DNA of 64,000 nt from SABY01 sp964523795 (GTDB lineage Bacteria; Bacteroidota; Bacteroidia; Bacteroidales; 4484-276): assembly GCA_964523795.1 (NCBI GenBank), contig CAZGAO010000012.1, forward strand, positions 1 to 64,000. Reading direction: 5' to 3'. Positions 7,940 to 17,533 of this stretch are shown piece after piece. The notes under the pieces were generated by a model. That model had not been told where the DNA came from. It was given only the letters and a program-made list of their open reading frames with translations, and did not search any database. The position numbers were made by a program, and so were the translations under genes. Within the stretch, counting starts at the first letter, position 1. Every line of letters begins with the position of its first letter.

Positions 7940-8078
7940 GCATCCTCGAAAAGAAACAAAAATTAAAATTTTTGACTTTTCGGGACGATCGGAGATTTTA
8001 GATTGTGGTGAATGTTACAAACATCTTATATCTAAAATCGGTAATCTGAAATCGTAAATTTTTCTAATTGTTATTTTA
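7940..8078. repeat. Dispersed modular repeat, copy E (degenerate)
   Basis: The hairpin module CATCCTCGAAAAG..CTTTTCGGGAC (7940-7986) is followed directly by a worn copy of the repeat core: AGATTTTAGATTGTGGTGAATGTT, then ATCTAAAATCGGTAATCTGAAATCG. The same order of modules is seen in the copy at 29134-29345. The terminal TTAGTGCCTGTC is no longer recognisable here. The rest of 7850-8117 holds no gene. Confidence 0.6.
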
Positions 8079-8117
8079 AGGCCCAACATTAATTAAGCCT
8101 GCATTGCCTTCATTTAT

Positions 8118-8125
8118 TATTTTTG
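8118..8125 (+). promoter_or_regulatory. -7 box of the outer-membrane barrel gene
   Basis: TATTTTTG matches TAnnTTTG and lies 27 bases upstream of the chosen ATG at 8153, leaving a short leader. Confidence 0.5.
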
Positions 8126-8152
8126 CCAAATCTTACACTAAGCGAACTTACA

Positions 8153-8848
8153 ATGAAATCAAATGCTGTTTTAGCTGTTAACAAAATCCTGATAAGCTGC
8201 TTTTTGCTACTACTTTCTACCGGAGCCTTTGCACAATATGCCATTGGCATCAAAAGCGGCGCAAACTTTTCGAACTATGGTGGCCGCTATCTTTCGAGCA
8301 ACTACGAAACAAAAACTACGGTGCCCCTGGGTTTAGTTGCCCAGTTTGAAACCAACCGCTGGTTCACCGTGCAGGCTGAACTGAATTATGATCCAAAGGG
8401 AGCAAATTACAGCCGGGTAAATACTTCAGGATCTATTTATAGCGAAGAATACAAAGACTTCGAGGAGGACTTGAATTATCTTAGTCTGCCAGTGCTGGCG
8501 CGTTTTGACATCGGCTCGAAATATCGCGTGTTTGGCTATGCCGGCCTTTATCTCAGCTATCTGCTTTCGGCCAGAATCAAGGGCACTTACATCAAAACCA
8601 ACAATTTTGAACCTGACTATAAACTGATAAGCCAAATCGACAGGGACTATAAAAGTGAAATCGACAATTTCGACCTGGGAGCAGTATTCGGCTTGGGTGC
8701 CGATATTACGCTGGGCAGGCAGTTTCTGCTTTTCATTGATGGGCGATACAACTGGGGCTGGATCAACATCGCACAGGAAGGACAGGGAAAAATATTTAAT
8801 AATACCTGGTCGGTAAACCTTGGTTTGCTGTATCGGCTGAAAAACTAA
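8153..8848 (+). CDS. PorT-like outer membrane beta-barrel protein
   Basis: A 231-residue protein with a cleavable signal peptide (SCFLLLLSTGAFAQ) followed by the start typical of the OMP_b-brl_2 family, IGIKSGANFSNYGG. Alternating amphipathic strands run to the C-terminus, which ends in an aromatic-containing strand (LGLLYRLKN). Such proteins form small barrels; some PorT relatives act in type IX secretion, but nothing here ties this copy to it. The start was set at the ATG before the signal peptide, not at an upstream TTG. It is a single gene. Confidence 0.8.
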   Translation: MKSNAVLAVNKILISCFLLLLSTGAFAQYAIGIKSGANFSNYGGRYLSSNYETKTTVPLGLVAQFETNRWFTVQAELNYDPKGANYSRVNTSGSIYSEEYKDFEEDLNYLSLPVLARFDIGSKYRVFGYAGLYLSYLLSARIKGTYIKTNNFEPDYKLISQIDRDYKSEIDNFDLGAVFGLGADITLGRQFLLFIDGRYNWGWINIAQEGQGKIFNNTWSVNLGLLYRLKN

Positions 8849-9224
8849 GCGAGTCAATCTTTTTAAACCTTCAGTCTTGAGGTTAAAACTGAGGGATTGT
8901 TATGAATTAACTTGCTGTTATTTAGTTATCAATGACATATTTTCGCAATTACATTTTTTTAATTTTTTTTCTGGTTTGGCCCTAATTTACTCCTTCGATG
9001 GGGGTGGTGGTTTTGGGTATTGGGGCGCGACGCGCCCGATTCCCCTAACCCTAATTAGCTCGTGGGCGGTGTCATTTCGACCAAAACACAAAGCGAAGCG
9101 AAGTGTTGCCGGGAGAAATCTAATGTATAGTATCAGATTATTTTTTAACAACTTTTTAATATTCTAAAAAAAATGTACCCAAAAAAAATGAAGATCGTTG
9201 AAAACACCAAAAAATCCAGCCATC
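8849..9224. other. Intergenic, no gene seen
   Basis: Contains a CTTTTTAAACCTTCAGTCTTGAGG-type weak hairpin after the barrel gene, a GC-rich palindrome GGGGCGCGACGCGCCCGA near 9023, and AT-rich sequence before the aminopeptidase. Nothing codes convincingly. Confidence 0.5.
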
Positions 9225-11624
9225 ATGCGTTTTTATTTTAATAAATTAGCGAGCATTTTCTTTTTTACCCTGCTCACGTTCACCGCCTTTAGCCAGGACA
9301 AAACCATCACCTACCTCTACGACCCGTCTTACAAAATTGCCGACCGCGAATTTGAACTTTATCACACCCACGCACGACTGCACATTTTGCCCTACGACAC
9401 ATTGGTGAAAGGTGAGGTAGAATTTGAAATCAAAGTTCTGCGCGAAAACATTGATTCGCTGGTTTTTGAAGTACCTGAACTTGTAGTAAGCAGCGTAAAA
9501 ATAGATGGCCGGGAGGCTACTTTTCATAATCGTGGGAATATTATCATCATCAATGCTTCCGCAGATATGACCTGGCAAAGCCTGCATAAGGTCTTATTTA
9601 TTTACACCGCAAAACCCAGCCAGGGTTTGTACTTTGTGGGATGGAACGATGCGCAGCAAATCAAACGCAAACAGATATGGGCACACCGTCCACAGCACTG
9701 GCTGCCCTACACGCCGGCCATCCACACCATCGATATGGAAGTTACCGTGCCGGGCGGCCTCAAAGTTTTCTCGAATGGCGAACGAAAAGAAATAATTACC
9801 AACAAGGACGACACAAAAACCTGGGTTTACGCCATGAACCACCCCCACCCCTTCTTTTCGACTTGTCTAATAATTGGCGATTACGAATACAAAAGCCTGG
9901 AGACAAAGCGTGGCCTGCCGCTGGAGCTTTGGTACTACCCCGAATGGGAAGATCATTTTGAGCCGACCTATCGCTACCAAACGGCGATGTTTGATTTTTT
10001 TGAAGATGAGTTTGATTTCGCCTATCCCTGGGAAGTTTACCGCCAGGCACCCGTAATCGATTATATGTACGGAGCCATGGAAACCACCACCGCTACCATC
10101 TTTGGCGATTTTTTGATGGTTGACGAGCGGGCTTACTTTGGGCGCAATTATGTAAACGTGAATGCCCACGAACTGGCGCATCAATGGTTTGGGAATTATA
10201 TTTCGCATTTGAAGCACAAGGATGTGTGGCTTACCGAGAGCTTTGCCACCTATTGGGCCAAGATGTTTGAAAAGCACCAGTTTGGCGAAGACCATTACCA
10301 AACTATTCGCAACACCGAATTGCTGGATGCACTTGAAGGCAGTGCGAAAAATAATTACAGTGTTGGCCACAGTTGGGGTGGGCGCGAACGAATCTATCAA
10401 AAAGGTTCGCTGGTGATGGATATGCTCAGAGGCATCATGGGCGACCGCGAGTTTAAGGCCGTGATGAAATATTATCTGGAAAACCATCCTTACCAAACGG
10501 CCGAAACCAACGACCTGCTGCAGGCCATCCGCAAGGTTACCGGACGCTCGATGGAATGGTTTTTTGAGGAATGGATTTATCGGAGTGGTGAGCCGGAGTA
10601 TAAGATTGCTTATGAGCAACTGCCCGGCGAAGTGCGTTTGGAAGTGGCGCAAATCCATAAGCAGGACGAGATTACCGGGCTTTTTACAATGCCGGTGGAT
10701 ATCGAAGTTTATTTTATGGATGGATCCAAAATATTAATGGAAACCCGGATAGATAAAGAATTTCAACAGCTAAGTATTAATAATCCGGAAAACAAAAAAG
10801 TAGCCTTTCTCCTTTTCGATCCCAATCGAAAGATTATAAAAACGGTTAAGTTTGAACGCAGCCTTGATGAATTAAAAGCCCAGGCACAACTGGCCGAAAA
10901 TATGATTGATCGCTATGATGCCTTGTTTGCAATGAGAGATTTTGCGGTGGAAACAAAAACAGATGCCTTGTTCGAGATTTATAATCAGGAAACGTTTTAT
11001 CTGACCAAAACCGAAATTATATTTCAAATCTCAGATGCCTGGGAAAATGAGAAAGTTAAAGCACTAATTGTGGGTGCAATTGGCGATAAGGACGATAAAA
11101 TCAGACTGGCTGCATTGCAGGCTTTTCCGGTAATTCCCGAAGCGTTTCAACTTGAATTTGAGAAACTGCTCTACGACAAATCCTACATTAATGTGGAACT
11201 GGCATTGGAAAATCTTTGCTATTCCTTCCCCCAAAAATACGGGAGCTACCTCGACCGCACGGTGGACGAAACGGGCTGGCGCGGGAAAAACATCCGCATG
11301 AAATGGCTCGAGATTGCCATCGGTCGCGGCGGCATCGCCTACATCCCTGAACTAAAAAATTATACTTCCGAAAGCTACGAATACGAAACCCGCATCAATG
11401 CCATGCACGTTTTGCAGCGTTTAAATATATTTGATGCGCAAGTTGCCGACAATATTTTGAGCGGACTTTTCCATTGGAATCGCAAAATTCGTAATGCCTC
11501 ACGCGGGGTACTTTCCAGTTTTGCCGGGCAAAATGCCTACAAGGCAATTATTATTAATGCAATAGCCGAAGGAAATTTTACCGAAGCTCAAATAAAAAAT
11601 ATGGATCAATGGTTTTTGGATTAA
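9225..11624 (+). CDS. Secreted M1-family zinc aminopeptidase
   Basis: An exported metallopeptidase of 799 residues from the chosen ATG; the signal peptide ends TAFSQ. The N-terminal beta-sandwich is followed by the exopeptidase motif GAMET (about 283-287), the zinc site HELAHQ (about 315-320), and the second glutamate in WLTESFATY (about 338). The C-terminal 230 residues are helical HEAT-like repeats, as in M1 enzymes. It would trim N-terminal residues from peptides in the periplasm or outside the cell. It precedes a secreted subtilase on the same strand by 95 bases. Confidence 0.92.
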   Translation: MRFYFNKLASIFFFTLLTFTAFSQDKTITYLYDPSYKIADREFELYHTHARLHILPYDTLVKGEVEFEIKVLRENIDSLVFEVPELVVSSVKIDGREATFHNRGNIIIINASADMTWQSLHKVLFIYTAKPSQGLYFVGWNDAQQIKRKQIWAHRPQHWLPYTPAIHTIDMEVTVPGGLKVFSNGERKEIITNKDDTKTWVYAMNHPHPFFSTCLIIGDYEYKSLETKRGLPLELWYYPEWEDHFEPTYRYQTAMFDFFEDEFDFAYPWEVYRQAPVIDYMYGAMETTTATIFGDFLMVDERAYFGRNYVNVNAHELAHQWFGNYISHLKHKDVWLTESFATYWAKMFEKHQFGEDHYQTIRNTELLDALEGSAKNNYSVGHSWGGRERIYQKGSLVMDMLRGIMGDREFKAVMKYYLENHPYQTAETNDLLQAIRKVTGRSMEWFFEEWIYRSGEPEYKIAYEQLPGEVRLEVAQIHKQDEITGLFTMPVDIEVYFMDGSKILMETRIDKEFQQLSINNPENKKVAFLLFDPNRKIIKTVKFERSLDELKAQAQLAENMIDRYDALFAMRDFAVETKTDALFEIYNQETFYLTKTEIIFQISDAWENEKVKALIVGAIGDKDDKIRLAALQAFPVIPEAFQLEFEKLLYDKSYINVELALENLCYSFPQKYGSYLDRTVDETGWRGKNIRMKWLEIAIGRGGIAYIPELKNYTSESYEYETRINAMHVLQRLNIFDAQVADNILSGLFHWNRKIRNASRGVLSSFAGQNAYKAIIINAIAEGNFTEAQIKNMDQWFLD

Positions 11625-11719
11625 ACTGCCTTTTTTTTGAACCAAACGAATTTTTCAATCGTTATCACAATCTATCATTTTAAATATTTTATCTAAATCA
11701 TAACTAAAAATTGCACACG

Positions 11720-13429
11720 ATGAAACAAACAACACTACTCACCTTACTCATTTTTACCCTATCACTTTCTTTTGCTCAAATCAATGCGGGCGACAAATAT
11801 TTTGTGAAGTTTACCGACAAAAACAACTCGCCCTTCACCCTCGAGAATCCCGAAGCCTATCTTTCGGAGCGCGCCATCGACCGGCGCGATCGCCTGGGTA
11901 TTCCCATCGACAGCCACGACCTTCCGGTAAATCCGCAATACATCCAGGCTGTGGCCGATATTGGCGTAGTGGTAAGCAATCCCACCAAATGGCTGAATGG
12001 CATCGTTGTGGAAACCAACGATTATAACAAGATAATCGAGATCGAAGCACTGTCCTTTGTGCAAAATACCGTAAAAAATATAAAGTCCTCCCAGGCCAAA
12101 AATTCGACTTATGACCAAAGTTCGCTTTCGCTGAATAAGCCCTTTGGCATGGCTGAGAAATACGAAGGACGGCCAACGAATTTAAAATCGCAATCCCAAA
12201 TTACATCCCTGGATTATGGTGATGCCTATAATCAAATCGAGATGATTGGGGGCATTGCCCTGCACGATGACGACTACCAGGGCCAGGGCATGGTAATCGC
12301 CGTGCTGGATGGTGGTTTTACCTACGTTGACGAAATGGAGGCCTTCGACACGCTTTACATGAACAATCGTATCCTGAGCACCCGCGACTTTGTTGCCGGA
12401 GGCATCAACGTTTATCAGGGAAGCACGCACGGCACATCCGTACTTTCGACCATGGGAGCCAACCTGCCTGGCGAAATTATTGGCACCGCGCCCGCCGCCA
12501 GCTATCACCTGGTGCGCACCGAAGATACAGGCTCGGAATATCTGATAGAAGAATACAACTGGGTGTCGGGAGCCGAATATGCCGACAGCGTGGGTGCCGA
12601 TGTAATTAACTCATCGCTGAGCTACAAAACTTTCGACAACCCACAACAGGATCACACTTATCAGGATATGGACGGCCATACTGCGCCCTCCACCATTGGT
12701 GCCGACCGCTGTATGAGCCGGGGAATGATAGTGGTAAACAGCGCGGGCAACGATGGCACTTCCTCTACCTGGCCCTGGGTGGGCGCACCTGCCGATGGCG
12801 ACAGCGTTTTTAGTATTGGTGCCGTCAATTCAGAAGGTGAATATGCTTCCTTCAGCTCTGTTGGCCCTACCGCCGATGGCCGCCTCAAACCCAACGTTAC
12901 AGCACAAGGAGCATCTACGGTTTTGGCTAATATTAATGGCGGAACTTCCACCGGCAGCGGCACCTCCTTCTCTTCGCCCATCATCGCCGGCATGACCGCT
13001 TGCCTGTGGCAGGTCAACCCAAATATGAGCAACATGGATGTGATAAACGCCATACAGATGAGCGCGAGCATTGCCGGAAATCCCAACCAGGAATTGGGCT
13101 ACGGCATACCCAATTATGGCATGGCCAGCATCATCCTCGGGGGCTTCGATACCCGCGCTGTGGCAAATACCGATGATATCGATATTTTCCCCAATCCCTT
13201 CACCAGCCGCATCGACATTGTTTACAACTCGCCCGACACCCAAAGTGTGGTTATCGAAGTGGTGGATCTAAGCGGAAAACAAATCTATCACAAAGAAAAG
13301 GTAAGACGCAAAACCGGTCTGAATCATTTTAGCGTGAATGGATTAGAAAATTTGAAAAACGGCGTTTATCTCCTCAAAATTTATGATAAGGACAAGATAG
13401 CTACGAAAAAGATAATGAAGTTTGAATAG
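11720..13429 (+). CDS. Secreted subtilisin-like serine protease with T9SS sorting domain
   Basis: An S8 peptidase of 569 residues. After the signal peptide (LTLLIFTLSLSFAQ) comes an inhibitor-like N-terminal segment. The catalytic Asp lies in VIAVLDGG (about 197), the His in GSTHGTSV (about 237), the oxyanion Asn in NSAGND (about 344), and the Ser in GTSFSSP (about 416). The last ~85 residues, starting DIDIFPNPF, are a type A T9SS sorting domain, so the enzyme is probably exported to the surface or medium. Confidence 0.93.
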   Translation: MKQTTLLTLLIFTLSLSFAQINAGDKYFVKFTDKNNSPFTLENPEAYLSERAIDRRDRLGIPIDSHDLPVNPQYIQAVADIGVVVSNPTKWLNGIVVETNDYNKIIEIEALSFVQNTVKNIKSSQAKNSTYDQSSLSLNKPFGMAEKYEGRPTNLKSQSQITSLDYGDAYNQIEMIGGIALHDDDYQGQGMVIAVLDGGFTYVDEMEAFDTLYMNNRILSTRDFVAGGINVYQGSTHGTSVLSTMGANLPGEIIGTAPAASYHLVRTEDTGSEYLIEEYNWVSGAEYADSVGADVINSSLSYKTFDNPQQDHTYQDMDGHTAPSTIGADRCMSRGMIVVNSAGNDGTSSTWPWVGAPADGDSVFSIGAVNSEGEYASFSSVGPTADGRLKPNVTAQGASTVLANINGGTSTGSGTSFSSPIIAGMTACLWQVNPNMSNMDVINAIQMSASIAGNPNQELGYGIPNYGMASIILGGFDTRAVANTDDIDIFPNPFTSRIDIVYNSPDTQSVVIEVVDLSGKQIYHKEKVRRKTGLNHFSVNGLENLKNGVYLLKIYDKDKIATKKIMKFE

Positions 13430-13514
13430 GTCTCCTGCACGCCGCTAACTTCCCTTTAAGGAGAGAATCGGCCAAGCAAGGATCCTGGGGCACGAGGGCA
13501 AAATCAAAAATAGA

Positions 13515-14312
13515 ATGACACCGGAAGAAAAATATATCGAAACATTTCTTTCACCAATAAGAACTTGTTTGGCCTACAAACCAAAATTTGGTGAAAGCCA
13601 AAATCCCAAAGGGGTAACTCTCGACGGGTTTTTAAAAATTTACGGAGCCGATCCATTTTATTCCTGGATAGGATTAGATAGTGATTTAATGTATGCCGCT
13701 CATAAAGCGGCAGGAGGTATGACTTCTGTTTATAGGCAAATTGGAATCGGATGCGAGCATTTATTCAGAGAAATTATTATCGACACTACCCATTATTCCG
13801 ATAGGGATTTCGCTAAGTGGAGTTATGAGGCTAAGACATCCAGTGGAAAAGTTAAAACTCTTTCGCTTGATGGTAGATTAGAACTTAATAAAATTAAAAA
13901 CGTTGAACTAAAAAAACGACTAAAAGAATGGATAAAAGTATATTGTAAGGATTTATCTGTGAATCAAATGCCTAAAAATGGAGTTGTATTTGAAGTTCGT
14001 CAAGGTTATAAAAGTAAAGATAGTAAGCGGCAAAATGTAGACATCGACAATGCAACTGTGGCTTGGGCAAATAGTTACATTCCCATTTTTGCAATATTTT
14101 CATCTCAGATAGATTCTAACGTTGTTTTAAGGTATCGAAATAATCGATGTGGGGTAATTATTGGCTCAAGTTCCGATAATCCACAAACTTCTCTTTTTGC
14201 GTTTTCCAAAAATATTTTGGGCTATGACTTAGCGGATTTCTTTGAAAGAAATTCGATGGAATTCAAAACAGAGATAAATAATGTTCTTAAAACACTATTA
14301 AATGCAAACTGA
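13515..14312 (+). CDS. Putative type II restriction endonuclease
   Basis: A 265-residue protein I cannot name with certainty. Its identity is inferred from the DNA methyltransferase gene that overlaps its end by 11 bases. The best candidate active-site region is VVFEVRQGYKSKDSKRQN (about 157-174), which offers an acidic residue (E160) and lysines such as K166, K168 and K171 in a beta-strand setting, as in PD-(D/E)xK-like cores. There is no signal peptide. The region is AT-richer than its neighbours and lies between two glycan/protein-degradation genes, which suggests horizontal gain. Recognition site unknown. Confidence 0.6.
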   Translation: MTPEEKYIETFLSPIRTCLAYKPKFGESQNPKGVTLDGFLKIYGADPFYSWIGLDSDLMYAAHKAAGGMTSVYRQIGIGCEHLFREIIIDTTHYSDRDFAKWSYEAKTSSGKVKTLSLDGRLELNKIKNVELKKRLKEWIKVYCKDLSVNQMPKNGVVFEVRQGYKSKDSKRQNVDIDNATVAWANSYIPIFAIFSSQIDSNVVLRYRNNRCGVIIGSSSDNPQTSLFAFSKNILGYDLADFFERNSMEFKTEINNVLKTLLNAN

Positions 14313-15528
14313 ACTACCTTTTGAAATAGAGCGTAGAACCGATTATACTTTTAAATATAATTCTCAATTTGGAAGGCATGGATGGCTGCGTTTGACACCA
14401 GCCTATTCTGTAAAATTAGTCAAAGAAATAATTAAAAATAATTGCAAAGAAGGCGCTAATATTCTAGACCCATTTTCTGGTACAGCTACGACTGGATTAG
14501 TCGCTGCTGAAATGGGTTTTTCGGCAACGCTTTTCGATATAAACCCATTTCTGATATGGCTGGGAAATACCAAATGCCAGCATTTTTCCATCCAAAAACT
14601 TTCAGACTTGCAAAAAGAGTTTAATGAGAGTATCGTCCATGTTGACATATCCGAAGGCCATTGGATACCACCGATTCACAATATAAAAAGATGGTGGCAT
14701 CCGGTTACCCTGGAAATTCTTGCAAGCATAAGAAATAAACTTACTAAAATATTTGGAGAACCAAATGGGAATCACTACCATAATCTTGTATGGATTGCAT
14801 TTTCAAGGTTAATAATTGAAACATCTTCAGCAGATTTTAACCATGTTTCAATGTCATTTAAGAAAGGCTCTATTCATTATGGTTTTTCGCAAATTATAAT
14901 TTTGTTTAAAGCAATCTTTTCTCACATATTGGCATCAGCAAAAACTGAGTTAACGGGAGAAGTGAAAATCCTGAAAGGCGATTCAAGGGATTTAACTTTT
15001 AGTAAAGATATATTTGACAACGTTATTACTTCACCTCCTTACCCAAATAGAATAAGCTACATACGCGAATTAAGACCTTATATGTATTGGGTTAAGTTTT
15101 TGCACAATGGCAGTGATGCTGGAGCTTTAGATTGGGAGGCCATTGGAGGAACATGGGGAATAGCTACAAGTAAATTGAAGGGATGGAAACCAATAAGTAA
15201 AAATCTTCCTCCTGAACTTTATTCAGTTTGTGATAAAATACAATCGAGTGGAGATAAAAACTCAGAATTGATGAGCAATTATGTTCACAAATATTTTGAT
15301 GACATGTATTCACATTTAGAAAAGTTGACAGTGTTATTAAAGCCAAAAGCAAAACTCAATTATATTGTCGGTAATTCATCATTTTATGGTCATTTTGTAA
15401 ACACCGAAGCAATTCTATCTGAAAGTATGCTCCAAATTGGATATGAAAATATTGGTATTAAAGTAATCCGAAAACGAAACACGAAAAAAGGACTATTTGA
15501 ATTTAACGTGTATTCAACATGGAAATAA
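14302..15528 (+). CDS. Site-specific DNA methyltransferase (TSPPY amino-MTase)
   Basis: A 408-residue SAM-dependent amino-methyltransferase. The SAM-binding motif I is LDPFSGTATTG (about 55-65). The catalytic motif IV is TSPPY at 243-247, the form usual for N4-cytosine enzymes. Motif I precedes motif IV with ~180 residues between them, so the target recognition region may lie in that gap (alpha-like order). The start codon lies within the last codons of the putative endonuclease gene, a normal arrangement for a type II pair. Modified base and site are not readable from sequence. Confidence 0.87.
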   Translation: MQTELPFEIERRTDYTFKYNSQFGRHGWLRLTPAYSVKLVKEIIKNNCKEGANILDPFSGTATTGLVAAEMGFSATLFDINPFLIWLGNTKCQHFSIQKLSDLQKEFNESIVHVDISEGHWIPPIHNIKRWWHPVTLEILASIRNKLTKIFGEPNGNHYHNLVWIAFSRLIIETSSADFNHVSMSFKKGSIHYGFSQIIILFKAIFSHILASAKTELTGEVKILKGDSRDLTFSKDIFDNVITSPPYPNRISYIRELRPYMYWVKFLHNGSDAGALDWEAIGGTWGIATSKLKGWKPISKNLPPELYSVCDKIQSSGDKNSELMSNYVHKYFDDMYSHLEKLTVLLKPKAKLNYIVGNSSFYGHFVNTEAILSESMLQIGYENIGIKVIRKRNTKKGLFEFNVYSTWK

Positions 15529-15574
15529 ATGCACGTGCTCGCAACAAATAAAATAACATAAGAGCAAAAAAAAG

Positions 15575-17533
15575 ATGAAAAAGTTATTCCTATTGCCGGG
15601 CTTTTTATGCCTGTTAAGTTTTGTGGCTTTCGCCGATAAGCCCGACACTCTCACAGTCCAATCGCCCGATGGCCGTATCGAGGCTAAAATCGCCCTTAGC
15701 GAAAGCATCAGCTATTCGGTATTTTTTAACCAAACAACCATTATTCATCCTTCGCCAATAGCCATGTATTTTGTGGATGGTGAGGATTTGGGTATTAATC
15801 CAAAATTAAAAAAGACAAAGGAAATTGAAGTCCTGGATACGATCTTCCCGGTGGTGGCCGAAAAGCGGGCTGTGATCGTGGATCATTACCAAGAGCTTAC
15901 CCTGGATTTTGCCGGTAAATACAAACTGGTGTTCAGAGCTTACAACGATGGTTTGGCTTATCGCTGGGAGCTTAATCGCAAGGGCGAAATAATTGTTAAA
16001 GATGAGCTGGCCACCTTTGCGCTTTCACCAGGCGATTCGGTTTATTTTCCTGAGGAAGAAAGTTTCCTCACCCACTCCGAGCGGCAATATCCCCTGCTGG
16101 CGGCTATCGCCATTACGGACACACAAATGAGCTGCCTGCCTGTGCTTGTCAAACGCAAGGATGCCATCCGTGTCGCCATCACCGAGGCCAACCTGCTCGA
16201 TTATCCGGGCATGTACCTCAGGGGTCAGGCCAATTCGAAAGCAAAATTGCAAAGTCTTTTCCCGCCCTACCCCCTCCAAGAAAAGAAAGTAAGAGACCGA
16301 ACTGTGGTAGTAGAAAAAGCAGCAAAATACATTACCAAAACTTCGGCCAGGCGCAGCTTCCCCTGGCGAGTGATGATGATAAGCGATAACGATGGCGGCT
16401 TGATAGAAAACGACCTGGTGTATCGCCTGGCCAGCCCCTGTCGCCTGGAAGATACCCAATGGATAAAACCGGGAAAAGTTGCCTGGGACTGGTGGAACGC
16501 GCTGAATATTTACGGCGTGGACTTCGAATCGGGACTTAACACCGAAACTTACAAATACTACATCGACTTTGCCACCAAATACGAAATTCCTTATATCATC
16601 CTGGATGAGGGATGGAGCGACACCGAAGATTTGATGGCCATTCACCCCGACATCGATTTGCCCGAACTATTTAGCTATGCCAAAAGTCAGAATGTTGGAA
16701 TAATCTTGTGGGTGGTATGGTCAACGCTTGAAGAACAATTGGACAGCACACTTGCTGCTTTCCAAGACTGGGGCGCACGCGGCATAAAGGTAGATTTTAT
16801 GCAACGCGACGACCAGAAAATGGTGAATTACTACGAAACCATTGCGCGTGAAGCAGCGGCTCACCATTTGCTCGTTGACTTTCACGGCTCATACAAACCC
16901 ACCGGCCTGCGCCGCGCCTATCCCAACGTGCTAACGCGCGAGGGTGTGCATGGTTTGGAAAATCAGAAATGGGCCAACACGGTTACGCCCGAGCACAATC
17001 TTACGCTGCCCTTTACCCGTATGCTGGCCGGCCCCATGGATTACACGCCCGGAGCGATGATTAACAGCACCGCCCGCCAGTTTATGCCCGTGTGGGATCG
17101 CCCCATGAGTCAGGGTACGCGCTGCCACCAGCTGGCCATGTACGTGGTGTATGAAAGCCCGCTACAAATGCTTGCCGATACTCCATCGAACTACTATCGC
17201 GAGCCGGAAACGATGGAGTTTCTGCAGCAAGTGCCGGTTACCTGGGATGAGACCAAAGTACTGGATGCCCGCATTAGCGATTATATCGTGATTGCCCGGA
17301 AAAAGGGTGGGCAATGGTATTTGGGCGCAATGACTGACTGGACACCGCGCAGCTTTACTATCGATCTTTCCTTTTTGGATACAGGCACCAAACAAATTCA
17401 TATCTGGCAGGATGGCGTTAATGCTAACAAGCAGCCCCAGGATATGAAAGTAAAAACCATGACGGTTAGCAGAAACGAAAAACTAAGCATCGACCTGGCA
17501 CCGGGCGGTGGCTGGGTGGCCATTATTGAATGA
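15575..17533 (+). CDS. Glycoside hydrolase family 97 (alpha-glucosidase/galactosidase)
   Basis: A secreted 652-residue GH97 enzyme with signal peptide (LLPGFLCLLSFVAFA). The N-terminal beta-sandwich starts LTVQSPDGRIEAKI, followed by a catalytic barrel containing VAWDWWNAL, YIILDEGW, GIKVDFMQ with D407, and REGVHGLE with E456. In GH97 a nucleophilic Asp at the VDF position marks retaining members (alpha-galactosidase type), whereas inverting SusB-type members lack it; D407 therefore favours the retaining mechanism. It is far from the Sus-like locus at 48-64 kb. Its 3' end overlaps the convergent NlpC/P60 gene by 11 bases. Confidence 0.9.
   Translation: MKKLFLLPGFLCLLSFVAFADKPDTLTVQSPDGRIEAKIALSESISYSVFFNQTTIIHPSPIAMYFVDGEDLGINPKLKKTKEIEVLDTIFPVVAEKRAVIVDHYQELTLDFAGKYKLVFRAYNDGLAYRWELNRKGEIIVKDELATFALSPGDSVYFPEEESFLTHSERQYPLLAAIAITDTQMSCLPVLVKRKDAIRVAITEANLLDYPGMYLRGQANSKAKLQSLFPPYPLQEKKVRDRTVVVEKAAKYITKTSARRSFPWRVMMISDNDGGLIENDLVYRLASPCRLEDTQWIKPGKVAWDWWNALNIYGVDFESGLNTETYKYYIDFATKYEIPYIILDEGWSDTEDLMAIHPDIDLPELFSYAKSQNVGIILWVVWSTLEEQLDSTLAAFQDWGARGIKVDFMQRDDQKMVNYYETIAREAAAHHLLVDFHGSYKPTGLRRAYPNVLTREGVHGLENQKWANTVTPEHNLTLPFTRMLAGPMDYTPGAMINSTARQFMPVWDRPMSQGTRCHQLAMYVVYESPLQMLADTPSNYYREPETMEFLQQVPVTWDETKVLDARISDYIVIARKKGGQWYLGAMTDWTPRSFTIDLSFLDTGTKQIHIWQDGVNANKQPQDMKVKTMTVSRNEKLSIDLAPGGGWVAIIE

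Noticed and set aside
8877..9167. 96-codon frame on the plus strand
   Set aside because: Low-complexity translation across an intergenic palindrome; no family resemblance.
9867..10658. 263-codon open frame on the minus strand
   Set aside because: Shadow of the M1 aminopeptidase gene, which contains the zinc motif in the other strand.
15575..17533. GH97 as part of the Sus-like locus
   Set aside because: It is more than 30 kb away from the SusCD genes, with unrelated core genes between.
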